DNA of 64,000 bases from Marinobacter arenosus (lineage in GTDB: Bacteria > Pseudomonadota > Gammaproteobacteria > Pseudomonadales > Oleiphilaceae): the NCBI RefSeq assembly GCF_019264345.1, contig NZ_JAHVAO010000001.1:1674001-1738000 (forward strand), written 5' to 3'. A program made the position numbers and the translations under genes. Position 1 is the first letter of the stretch. Each line of letters begins with the position of its first letter. Below are positions 31,234-39,053 of this stretch, piece after piece. Under the pieces are notes generated by a model. That model worked only from the letters and a program-made list of their open reading frames with translations, did no database searches and was not told the origin of the DNA.

Positions 31234-31403
31234 GAGAACCGCCTTCCTTTGGGGAACAACACCAATGCTCAGTGTACTACTCTTCGCCCGTTGCGCCACA
31301 GACCCGAACCGAAATCCGGGCCCGGGTATCGCTCTGTGAAGCGGCTTTCAAGAGTTTCGCCCTGCGCGGGCGGGGAGCGAGAAACGCGCGTGATTCACGC
31401 AAA

Positions 31404-31697
31404 TCAGAGACTGGGGCGCGTCCGGGACCAGGCGGTTTTTGGCAAGTCGGAGGGGTGAGCTCTCGAGAACACCTTCCAGTCCAGAACATTGCCGTCGACA
31501 TCGAAGTGGACAAAACCGGCAAAGTCGTCCCCTTCATGCCAGGTTTTCACATAGCCTACCAGCTCGCCCTCTTCGGAGAGCAGCTCAAACGATGACTGGG
31601 AGGCGTCCGACTCCGATTCGGAATCTTCCTGGAAGTTTGACTGAAGGGTGTAGTTTGGGTCGTTGAGCAGTGCAAGAGCGAGAAGATTTGCATTCAT
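31404..31697 (-). CDS. Hypothetical protein (97 aa)
   Basis: A 97-residue frame starts at ATG 31697 (MNANLLALALLNDPNYTLQS) with GGAG nine bases upstream; earlier in-frame starts reach 31760 without better ribosome sites. The middle is Ser/Glu/Asp-rich (EDSESESDASQSS), followed by ELLSEEGELVGYVKTWHEGDDFAGFVHFDVDGNVLDW, which has the alternation of a small beta-sheet domain. No signal peptide. I do not recognise it. Confidence 0.5.
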   Translation of the reverse strand: MNANLLALALLNDPNYTLQSNFQEDSESESDASQSSFELLSEEGELVGYVKTWHEGDDFAGFVHFDVDGNVLDWKVFSRAHPSDLPKTAWSRTRPSL

Positions 31698-31865
31698 GTG
31701 AGCGTGCTCCGATGGTGACATACGGTTACAGCTTTCAGCCCAACCAATATAGTTGCCCACGGAGAAATGAACACCCCTTCAGATCAATTTTTGAGCGTTT
31801 TATTGATCATTTTTTGATCACCCTTCTGCCCGAGGCAGACGTGCCCTGCCCTCTCACATTGTGAT

Positions 31866-32669
31866 TTATTTTCGCCCCATCTGGTCAATCATCCGATTCA
31901 CGGCCTCAAGGTGCTCAGGCTCGTTATGGCACATCCCCTGAAAGCAGGCGCACAGATCAAGGAAATCCTTGAGCTCCATACGCTGGGCCATCTTCATCAG
32001 GCGTTTGGTCAGTCGCGTGGCCTTGGGCGGCTGGCCGGCCATTCGACCCGCCAGCTTGAGCGCCTCCGGCATCAGCGCTTCGGCCGGCACCACATCCATC
32101 ACGATTCCCAACTCCCTGGCTTCGGCCGCCTCGACAATGCGACCGGTCATCGTCAGCTCAAACGCCCGCTGATAGCCGATGAGCCGCTGCATCAGCCAGG
32201 CACCACCGTCACCGGGGATGATGCCGAGGTTGAGGAAGGTCTCGCCAAACTTGGCCTTGTCGGAGGCAATGCGGATATCGGCCATGTTGGCCAGATCAAA
32301 GCCCGCGCCAATGGCAGGGCCGTTCACCGCCGCGATGATCGGCACCTCGACGGCCTGTAGCGCCAGCGGAATCCGCTGGATTCCCCGACGGTACCGCTCG
32401 GCACACTCGGCCACATCGCCAGCAAAATCGCCACCCCGCTCGGCCATGTCACGAATGTTTCCACCAGCACTGAACGAGGATCCGGCACCGGTGATCACCA
32501 GCACCGAGGCGTCTTCACACTGGTTGATCCACTCGGCCGTCGTAACGATGTCATCGATGAGGTTCGAGCCGGTCAGAGCATTGCGTAGGTCATGCCGATT
32601 CAGGGTCAGCACGGCCACACGCTCATCGAGGGTGAGCAGAGCATCCGTCAGTTGCGGCAGCTTGGTCAT
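31866..32669 (-). CDS. Enoyl-CoA hydratase/isomerase (crotonase) family protein
   Basis: This 267-residue crotonase-fold enzyme probably acts on an acyl-CoA, for instance hydrating enoyl-CoA in beta-oxidation. It has the two oxyanion-hole segments SSFSAGGNIRDM and NGPAIGAGFDLANMAD, and the active-site region KFGETFLNLGIIPGDGGAW with a Glu at the catalytic position. The C-terminal helices (LTKRLMKMAQRMELKDFLD) are normal. The exact substrate cannot be read from the sequence. It stands alone, with the DUF4124 gene 37 bases upstream on the same strand. Confidence 0.88.
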   Translation of the reverse strand: MTKLPQLTDALLTLDERVAVLTLNRHDLRNALTGSNLIDDIVTTAEWINQCEDASVLVITGAGSSFSAGGNIRDMAERGGDFAGDVAECAERYRRGIQRIPLALQAVEVPIIAAVNGPAIGAGFDLANMADIRIASDKAKFGETFLNLGIIPGDGGAWLMQRLIGYQRAFELTMTGRIVEAAEARELGIVMDVVPAEALMPEALKLAGRMAGQPPKATRLTKRLMKMAQRMELKDFLDLCACFQGMCHNEPEHLEAVNRMIDQMGRK

Positions 32670-32706
32670 TTCGTGACTCCCGAGCAGGTAATGGTGCGGT
32701 TAACCG

Positions 32707-33147
32707 CTAGCGCAGAATACATTCCCGGCTGTGTTGCTGGCTGATCTCGCGCCGCTGGCGACGCAGGGTATTGCCCTTGTCGTTGCCATAGCCGGTCCGG
32801 AGCTTGGACTGGATCCGCTCCAGTTTCCGGCGATAATTGTCACAGATCTTCTGTTGCTTGGCACGGTTTTCCGCGACTGCCCCGCTGTTCCGGACCGGTC
32901 GGTCTGACGTCGACAGCAATCCCCGGACATCGTCACGGATGCCGGAAACACGCTCTCCCTGCCGGAGATTCTCGGACATCGGCATCGTCGACGTCGGCTG
33001 GATATCGACTGCCTGATGGGGGATCTTGCCAGGCGGGTAATCCGAGAAATGGGCAATGCCCTGGCTGTCGATCCAGGTGTAAACCTCGGCGTGCGCCGAT
33101 GCATTGAAGATGGCCGAAAAAACGAAGGCTGCCAGAATCCATGGCAT
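32707..33147 (-). CDS. DUF4124 domain-containing exported protein
   Basis: The 146-residue product has a signal peptide (PWILAAFVFSAIFNASAHA) followed by the DUF4124 signature EVYTWIDSQGIAHFSDYPP, common in periplasmic proteins of unknown function in gammaproteobacteria. The rest is Arg/Gln-rich and helical (KQQKICDNYRRKLERIQSKLRTG) with two Cys that could pair. Two strong palindromes lie 69-120 bases upstream of its start, in the divergent gap toward the metalloprotease-like lipoprotein. Confidence 0.83.
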   Translation of the reverse strand: MPWILAAFVFSAIFNASAHAEVYTWIDSQGIAHFSDYPPGKIPHQAVDIQPTSTMPMSENLRQGERVSGIRDDVRGLLSTSDRPVRNSGAVAENRAKQQKICDNYRRKLERIQSKLRTGYGNDKGNTLRRQRREISQQHSRECILR

Positions 33148-33215
33148 AAAAATCCACTCCCTGTGGGTACGTTATGTGCCGCGGCAGTATAACGAACCCG
33201 ACCGGGAATGCATTG

Positions 33216-33230
33216 AAACCGGTCCGGTTT
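33216..33230. promoter_or_regulatory. 15-bp palindrome, candidate operator A
   Basis: AAACCGG-T-CCGGTTT is a perfect palindrome with a single central base. It lies in the 298-base divergent gap between the DUF4124 gene (start 33147) and the HELTH lipoprotein gene (start 33446). No other gene-like feature is seen in the gap. Confidence 0.55.
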
Positions 33231-33254
33231 TACCGATCAGGCAATTCGATCCAG

Positions 33255-33267
33255 TGCCGGACCGGCA
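33255..33267. promoter_or_regulatory. 13-bp palindrome, candidate operator B
   Basis: TGCCGG-A-CCGGCA is a perfect palindrome sharing the core CCGG(T/A)CCGG with the palindrome at 33216-33230. Centres are 38 bases apart, close to an integral number of helical turns (about 3.6). Confidence 0.5.
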
Positions 33268-33445
33268 GTTCGGCGTTGTTCTCAACCGATAGAATTTTGA
33301 GCTATTGATCATTCGGGACTACTTTATAGATTGGTGACTGCAACAACGGGAATCAAAGAAGCACGATCTGTTTAGCGGGACATGGAACGCCCATCAGGAC
33401 GTTCTCGTCTGAAGTGTGTATTTAAGTAAAAGATAGGGAACGTCT

Positions 33446-34684
33446 ATGAACAGCAGAATTTGGACCTTGATGGGTGCACTCATGGTGACCTTTGCTTTGT
33501 CAGCCTGCGGAGGTGGGGGCGGCAGTGGCAGTGGCACCACAAACACGAACGATTCTGGCAGTGGTGAAGATGAGGCCGGTGAACTGGATCCGGTCGATGG
33601 AGATTTCTATTTCAGCACTGATACCAATAAACGGTATCAGAATCCGGATGCCGATATTTTCCAGGAGAAATGCTCAACAAGCGATTATTACTTTGAGTCC
33701 GAAAACTTCATCGTATTTTCAAACCTGACGACCCACTCCAACGACGATCTGAGAACCGCGGCGACCAAGGCCCAGAGTGCCATGGATTTCATCTTGCCGC
33801 AGTTCGGCTTGAACTGGGACACCTTTTACGCAATGAAGCGAGTGGTAAGTTTCAAGGATCTCAACCAGTTTGCTTCGGAGGTAAGCCAGCTGACCTATCT
33901 GGATGGGGGAACTGAAAAACGGGTAACGATCGATCAAATTTCCGACTACTTTGCGACGGAAATAGCAGAAAAAATGCCAGATGGATATGCAGACTGGCAG
34001 AATATTAGTTCCAACCCTGACCTCCAGTATGCCTTCGTTTACAACACCCTGGTCAACGAGAGAGATCCCAAAATAGTGCGGGACGTCATGGTGGACGCTC
34101 ACGAAGGGTACGACCAATTTTTTGCAGACAACCCCACCTTTGACCCCGGACAGGAAGATTGGAACGACCAATGGGCCCCCTTCTTCAAAAAGATTCAGAT
34201 TTGCGCAACCAGCAACGATCGCATTGGAAGATCATCGACCAGCGGAATCAAGATTTCGCCGGACTTTTCTGAAGACGAGTACCGACATGAATTAACGCAT
34301 CTCGTTATTAACCAGGTATCTAAAGTGACTGCGTTCTGGGCGAAAGAGGGCCAAACCCATCTGTTCCTGGGTGAAGACGTCCCCGCGTCCCTGACGGATG
34401 TCGCAGTTGTTCGTGACCATATCATTGGCACTGACGAAACCGATCCGGGCCTCGAAAATATCGACAAGTTCAAGAAGGCTTATCTGGAGCTTGTGGCACT
34501 CGAAGGCGTAAATGCCCAAAAAGTGCTGGATTGGCATCGACTCTCGATGAACATCAAGGCGGAGTGGTTCGATCCAGATGGAACCGGGGGAACCATCACT
34601 GACGACGAAAGAGAAGCATGGATAATAGAAGCATTCGGCGAAGTTATGCCGAAGAGCTACCTCGCATTTTTCAACGACCTCTAA
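33446..34684 (+). CDS. Lipoprotein with HExxH metalloprotease signature
   Basis: The 412-residue lipoprotein has signal and lipobox LSAC (Cys21), then a Gly/Ser/Asp-rich linker (about 22-50) and a globular domain. The key motif is RHELTH with H281 and H285, followed after 15 residues by a Glu in FWAKEGQT (E301): HExxH-x15-E with W-x-x-E-G, the arrangement of gluzincin peptidases of the peptidase-MA type. This supports zinc binding and probable protease activity at the outer or inner membrane; the substrate is unknown. Codon usage looks more AT-rich than the neighbours, hinting at transfer. Start ATG has AGGGA upstream. It is followed by a terminator at 34699-34730. Confidence 0.72.
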   Translation: MNSRIWTLMGALMVTFALSACGGGGGSGSGTTNTNDSGSGEDEAGELDPVDGDFYFSTDTNKRYQNPDADIFQEKCSTSDYYFESENFIVFSNLTTHSNDDLRTAATKAQSAMDFILPQFGLNWDTFYAMKRVVSFKDLNQFASEVSQLTYLDGGTEKRVTIDQISDYFATEIAEKMPDGYADWQNISSNPDLQYAFVYNTLVNERDPKIVRDVMVDAHEGYDQFFADNPTFDPGQEDWNDQWAPFFKKIQICATSNDRIGRSSTSGIKISPDFSEDEYRHELTHLVINQVSKVTAFWAKEGQTHLFLGEDVPASLTDVAVVRDHIIGTDETDPGLENIDKFKKAYLELVALEGVNAQKVLDWHRLSMNIKAEWFDPDGTGGTITDDEREAWIIEAFGEVMPKSYLAFFNDL

Positions 34685-34698
34685 TCTACAGAAACAGA

Positions 34699-34730
34699 AA
34701 AGGCCGGCGGGAAACCACCGGCCTTTAAAA
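34699..34730 (+). terminator. Terminator of the HELTH lipoprotein gene
   Basis: AAAGGCCGG (34699-34707) pairs with CCGGCCTTT (34718-34726) around a 10-base loop, ending in TTT then AAAA. It lies 15 bases after the stop. Confidence 0.75.
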
Positions 34731-34747
34731 CGCCACCTGCTGGTGGC
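34727..34747 (-). terminator. Probable terminator of the glc operon
   Basis: On the minus strand GCCACC-AGCA-GGTGGC (34747-34732) is followed by GTTTT (34731-34727). It lies 12 bases past the glcF stop. Confidence 0.6.
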
Positions 34748-34758
34748 TCAACCCCGCC

Positions 34759-35967
34759 TTACTGATCCAGCAATTCAACCCAGTGCTGAACCGGCACTTG
34801 GGCCTTGGTCTCCAGGTGCATCTGGCAACCGATGTTGGCGGTCACGATGCGATCCGGATTGTCGACGGTCAGCGCCTTGAGCTTATTGCCCAGCAACTGC
34901 TGGCTCAGCTCCGGCTGCAGCACGGAGTAGGTTCCGGCAGAACCACAGCACAGGTGCTTGTCTTTGGTTTCCGCCAGGTTTACCCCGGCCTTGGCGAGTA
35001 CCTGTTCGACAACACCGTTCTGCTTCATGGCGTGCTGCAACGTGCAGGGACAATGGAAGGCAACCTTGCCGGGACTCTGGTCAAGCTTGAGCTTCTCCAG
35101 ATCCTGTTTCAGCAGGAAGGCCCCCAGGTCCGTGCACAGTTCGCTGACTTTCTGGGCCTTGGCCGCATAGACCGGGTCATCTTTCAGCAGGTGGCCGTAG
35201 TCCTGAACCATGGCTCCGCAGCCAGACGCCGTCATGACGATGGCTTCGGCACCGGCCTCGATGGCCGGCCACCAGGCATCGATGTTCTGGCGCATCCGTT
35301 CCAGGCCTTTTTCATGCTCGGAGAGGTGGTAGTTCACTGCGCCACAGCAGCCGGCCTCGGGCGCCTCCACCATGGTGATGCCCAGTTTATCGAGCACCCG
35401 GGCAGCCGCCGCGTTGGTATTGGGGGTCGCGGATGGCTGTACGCAACCGGCGAGCGCCAGCACAATCCGGTTGTGGCTGGCGGTAGGCCAGGGGCTCGCC
35501 TGTTTTCTCGGGGGCACCTTGGTGCGGAGCTTTTCCGGGAGAACGGGCCTGAACACCTGTCCGAGCCGTAGCAGCAGACCAAACAACTGGCGATTGGGGA
35601 TCACCCGTGCCAGGCCCCAGCGCAGCCACTTATCCTTGGGATCGCGCGGCAGCTCTTTTTCCATCAGGCCACGGCTGATGTCGACCAGCCGGCCGTATTT
35701 CACGCCGGACGGACACGTGGTTTCGCAGCTCCGGCAGGTCAGGCACCGGTCCAGGTGTTCGCGGGTTTTCTCGGTGGCTTCCTGGCCCTCGAGAAACATC
35801 TTCATCAGGTAGATACGACCCCGAGGGCCGTCACGCTCGTCATTCAGTTCCTGATAAGTGGGGCAGGTCGCGGTGCAGAATCCGCAGTGGACACAGGCCC
35901 TCAGAATGGATTCGGCCTCCTGCCCTTCCGCCGTGTTGGCAAATTGTTGAACGAGATTAGTTTGCAT
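34759..35967 (-). CDS. glcF: GlcF, glycolate oxidase iron-sulfur subunit
   Basis: GlcF carries electrons from the glycolate dehydrogenase flavoproteins GlcD/GlcE to the respiratory chain at the inner membrane. The 402-residue protein has two 4Fe-4S motifs, CVHCGFCTATCP (about residue 24) and CLTCRSCETTCP (about 75), and two CCG domains (GCCGAVNYH, LCCGSAGTYS). ATG 35967 with AGGA upstream gives MQTNLVQQFANT as in E. coli (407 aa); the longer frame upstream overlaps glcE. It is the last gene of the glc operon. Confidence 0.95.
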   Translation of the reverse strand: MQTNLVQQFANTAEGQEAESILRACVHCGFCTATCPTYQELNDERDGPRGRIYLMKMFLEGQEATEKTREHLDRCLTCRSCETTCPSGVKYGRLVDISRGLMEKELPRDPKDKWLRWGLARVIPNRQLFGLLLRLGQVFRPVLPEKLRTKVPPRKQASPWPTASHNRIVLALAGCVQPSATPNTNAAAARVLDKLGITMVEAPEAGCCGAVNYHLSEHEKGLERMRQNIDAWWPAIEAGAEAIVMTASGCGAMVQDYGHLLKDDPVYAAKAQKVSELCTDLGAFLLKQDLEKLKLDQSPGKVAFHCPCTLQHAMKQNGVVEQVLAKAGVNLAETKDKHLCCGSAGTYSVLQPELSQQLLGNKLKALTVDNPDRIVTANIGCQMHLETKAQVPVQHWVELLDQ

Positions 35968-35980
35968 CGTATTCCTGCTC

Positions 35981-37048
35981 TTACAACCAGCTGTATAAGC
36001 GTCCGGGATTGAAAATGTTGTCCGGATCGAAGGCGTTCTTGAGACGGCGCTGAATGCCCTTGAGGGCTTCCGGCTGATGGTGCATGACCTCGCCGGAGCG
36101 GTCGCCACCACGGAACAGACTCACCTGTCCTCCGGCAGCCTTGGCCAGGGGTTCCAGGTCTTTCAGCTCCCCAGGACCACGGTACCAGCGCTGGGCACCG
36201 GACCAGTCGATAAACCAGTCACCCTCCAGCTTCGGATTGGCGGCGGTGGAACCGACCGAGAAGCGCCAGAGCGGGACGTCGTTACCGGCAAAGAACTCGT
36301 GCTGCATGTCCTGGACGGACTGCCAGAACGGATCCCCCTGTTCCATCACTTCACCCGACCACTTCTCGGCCGTGGCTTCAACCGCCGACCGGGCACCTGA
36401 GAGTCTCAGATAGACCTTGCCATCGACCCAGCAGGCTCCGGTGATCGGTTTCGGCTCGGCGGACCGGCTGTTCATGTAATGGATGACCTCGTCCATCGCC
36501 ATGTCCTGAACCAGGGTCATGGAGGCGGCCGGTCTGGGCATCACTTTGAGACTGATCTCGGTAATCAGGCCAAGGCTGCCCAGGGCGCCGGCCTGAAGCC
36601 GGGAGACGTCGTAGCCCGCCACATTCTTCATTACCTGCCCGCCGAAGCGCAGGTGCTCACCCTTGCCGTTCAGCAGGCGGATACCCAACACCTGGTCCCG
36701 TACTGAGCCGGTCCAGGGCCGGGCAGGGCCAGACAGGTTCGCCGCCAGGGTGCCGCCGATGGTGGAACCCGCACCCAGTCGGGGCGGCTCGAAATGCAGG
36801 GCCTGGCCCTGCTCGGCCAGGGTGGCCTCAATATCGCTCAGCGGGGTGCCGGCGCGTACCGTCAACACCAGCTCGACCGGGTGGTACTCAACAATACCGG
36901 TATGCTCGCCCACGTTGAGGGTTCCGGCATCGGGATCGGCTTTCCGGCCCATAAAGGCCTTGGTTCCGCCGCCGACGATGTTGAGTTTGTGCCCACTGTC
37001 GCGGGCGTGGAGCACCTGCTCCTGCATATGTTGGAAAATATCAGCCAT
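35981..37048 (-). CDS. glcE: GlcE, glycolate oxidase FAD-binding subunit
   Basis: GlcE is the shorter flavoprotein subunit of the glycolate dehydrogenase complex. The 355-residue protein has a PCMH-type FAD-binding domain (HKLNIVGGGTKAFMG, LGAGSTIGGTLAANLSGPARPW, GQVMKNVAGYDVSRL) and ends with the short motif DPDNIFNPGRLYS typical of the family. Its start overlaps the end of glcD by 8 bases, and glcF follows 13 bases after its stop, so the three subunits are likely translationally coupled. Confidence 0.95.
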   Translation of the reverse strand: MADIFQHMQEQVLHARDSGHKLNIVGGGTKAFMGRKADPDAGTLNVGEHTGIVEYHPVELVLTVRAGTPLSDIEATLAEQGQALHFEPPRLGAGSTIGGTLAANLSGPARPWTGSVRDQVLGIRLLNGKGEHLRFGGQVMKNVAGYDVSRLQAGALGSLGLITEISLKVMPRPAASMTLVQDMAMDEVIHYMNSRSAEPKPITGACWVDGKVYLRLSGARSAVEATAEKWSGEVMEQGDPFWQSVQDMQHEFFAGNDVPLWRFSVGSTAANPKLEGDWFIDWSGAQRWYRGPGELKDLEPLAKAAGGQVSLFRGGDRSGEVMHHQPEALKGIQRRLKNAFDPDNIFNPGRLYSWL

Positions 37049-38513
37049 GGGCGGCTTCCGTTTGTTCGTGCTTGTGTTGTTTGTGTTCCAGGGAACGGTA
37101 TTCCTGGCAGAACTTGAGGGCCGGAACCCCCTTACCGGGATTGAGAATGCCGGCGGGATCGAAGGCGGCCTTCACGTCATGGAACTGCTGGAGTTCGTCA
37201 TCGTTGAACTGAACCGCCATCTGGCGGATCTTCTCGACACCGACACCGTGTTCGCCGGTGATACACCCGCCCACCTCAACGCACAGGTTCAGGATGCTGC
37301 TGCCGAACGCTTCGGTCCGCTCGAACTCACCGGGCACGTTGGCATCGAACAGGATCAGAGGGTGCAGGTTGCCGTCTCCGGCGTGGAAAACGTTGGCGAC
37401 ACGCAGACCGAACTCCTCAGACATCTCCTCCATCCGGAGCAGCACATTGGCCAATTCCCGGCGTGGAATGGTGCCGTCCATGCAGTAGTAATCGGGCGAG
37501 ATCCGGCCAACCGCCGGAAACGCGGACTTCCGGCCTTTCCACAGCAGTGCCCGTTCCTCTTCGCTCCGGGAGGTGCGCACGGAGGTCGCGCCGAACTTGC
37601 GGAACACCTCTTCGGCCTGGGCAATGTGCTCGTCCACTTCCTCTTCCGTGCCATCGACTTCACACAACAACAGGGCCTTCGCCTCGCGCGGATAGCCGGC
37701 CTGGGCAAAATCGTCCGCGGCGACAATCGCGTGACCGTCCATCATCTCCAGGCCACCGGGGATGATGCCGTGGGAGATCACGCCACCAACGGCATCGCCA
37801 CCATTCTGAACACTGTCGAAACCGGCCATGACCACGCGGGCCACCTCGGGTTTCGGCAGCAATTTGACCTTCACTTCGGTGACCACACCCAACAGCCCTT
37901 CCGACCCGGTCATCAACGCCAGCAGATCCATACCGCAGGTGTCCAGGCCATCGCCGCCAACCGTCACGACATCGCCCTCGGCGGTGACCATTTCGACGCT
38001 GTGCAGGTTGTGCACCGTGAGACCGTATTTCAGGCAGTGCACGCCGCCGGAGTTCTCCGCCACGTTGCCGCCAATGGTGCAGGCAATCTGGGAGGACGGA
38101 TCCGGGCCGTAATACAACCCGTACTGGGCGGCCTCCTCGCTGATCGCGAGATTGCGAACCCCGGGCTGCAACCGAGCCGTTCGTGCCAGCGGGTCAATTT
38201 CCAGAATGCGATTGAACTTGGCCAGCGAGAGCACCACGCCCTCCTTGTTGGGCATGGCGCCGGCACTGAGACCGGTCCCCGCGCCCCGGGCGACGACCGG
38301 CACCTGGTTTTCGTTGCAGATGCGCATGACCCGCTGAACCTGCTCAACCGTCTCCGGCAGGACCACCAGCAAGGGCATCTCGCAGTACATCGACATGCCG
38401 TCGCATTCGTAGGGTTTCATGGTTTCGTCATCGGTGATAACGAAGTTCGGGTCGATGAAGGCCCGGAACTGCTCGGCCAGCTCGGCTTTGCTGACTTTCG
38501 GCTTGGTAGTCAT
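37041..38513 (-). CDS. glcD: GlcD, glycolate oxidase catalytic subunit
   Basis: GlcD is the large FAD subunit that oxidises glycolate, and often D-lactate, to the oxoacid. The 490-residue protein (E. coli 499) has the FAD-binding PCMH domain (VPVVARGAGTGLSAGAMP, GGNVAENSGGVHCLKYG) and the FAD-linked oxidase C-terminal domain with the metal-ligand motif VFHAGDGNLHPLI and GEHGVGVEKI. It is followed by glcE with an 8-base overlap. The gap 38514-38605 to glcG carries no gene. Confidence 0.96.
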   Translation of the reverse strand: MTTKPKVSKAELAEQFRAFIDPNFVITDDETMKPYECDGMSMYCEMPLLVVLPETVEQVQRVMRICNENQVPVVARGAGTGLSAGAMPNKEGVVLSLAKFNRILEIDPLARTARLQPGVRNLAISEEAAQYGLYYGPDPSSQIACTIGGNVAENSGGVHCLKYGLTVHNLHSVEMVTAEGDVVTVGGDGLDTCGMDLLALMTGSEGLLGVVTEVKVKLLPKPEVARVVMAGFDSVQNGGDAVGGVISHGIIPGGLEMMDGHAIVAADDFAQAGYPREAKALLLCEVDGTEEEVDEHIAQAEEVFRKFGATSVRTSRSEEERALLWKGRKSAFPAVGRISPDYYCMDGTIPRRELANVLLRMEEMSEEFGLRVANVFHAGDGNLHPLILFDANVPGEFERTEAFGSSILNLCVEVGGCITGEHGVGVEKIRQMAVQFNDDELQQFHDVKAAFDPAGILNPGKGVPALKFCQEYRSLEHKQHKHEQTEAAHG

Positions 38514-38605
38514 AACGTTCTCTGGATTCGTATCACGTCATTTTCCGCTCTGTTGCGGAGTGAGCCGGCGAGCCCGAAAGCCCGCCCGTTCTCATCTGAC
38601 AGCAA

Positions 38606-39031
38606 TCAGCTGCGTTTGGTTTCAAAGTGGTCAATGCCCGCCTGGGCGCAGTCCATGTCCTGCTGGGGCGTCCCGGAGCTCAGCCCGATGCCTCCGACCA
38701 CTTCGCCGTCCACAATCACCGGCAGGCCACCACCCACGGAACTCAAACGACCGCCAACCTCGGTGTGGATACCGAAGGCAAGGCTGCCCGGCACGTTGGC
38801 CTTGTTGTAGTCGTGGGTGGCTTTCTTGGCGGCCGCCGCCGTGAACGCCTTGTCCTGGGCAATGGTCACACTGGTGATCTTGCCGCCGTCCATGCGCTCA
38901 AAAGCGATCAGATTGCCGGATTCGTCAACGATCGCAATGCACATGGGCACTCCGATCTCTCGGGCCTTTTCCGCCGCGCCCTCAATCAGAATGCGGGCAT
39001 CGGCCAGATCCAGCCTGTTAATAGTCAACAT
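38606..39031 (-). CDS. glcG: GlcG/HbpS-like protein (DUF336)
   Basis: GlcG proteins are small DUF336 proteins of uncertain role that travel with glycolate operons; homologues such as HbpS bind haem. The 141-residue product has the family pattern AREIGVPMCIAIVDESGNLIAFERMDG, KAFTAAAAKKAT and GGLPVIVDGEVVGGIGLSSGTPQQDMDCA. It has no signal peptide, unlike secreted HbpS. It lies between the TRAP permease and glcD in the operon. Confidence 0.88.
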   Translation of the reverse strand: MLTINRLDLADARILIEGAAEKAREIGVPMCIAIVDESGNLIAFERMDGGKITSVTIAQDKAFTAAAAKKATHDYNKANVPGSLAFGIHTEVGGRLSSVGGGLPVIVDGEVVGGIGLSSGTPQQDMDCAQAGIDHFETKRS

Positions 39032-39053
39032 AGTGCGTTACTCCTTGAGTGTA

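Noticed and set aside
26786..34750. Integrated genomic island with attachment sites at tRNA-Phe
   Set aside because: No integrase and no second copy of the tRNA 3' end was found by eye. The gene content is accessory-like but boundaries are unsupported.
36663..38810. Long plus-strand open frame of 715 codons
   Set aside because: It is antisense to glcE and glcD, which have complete family motifs; the antisense protein is low-complexity with no recognisable domain.
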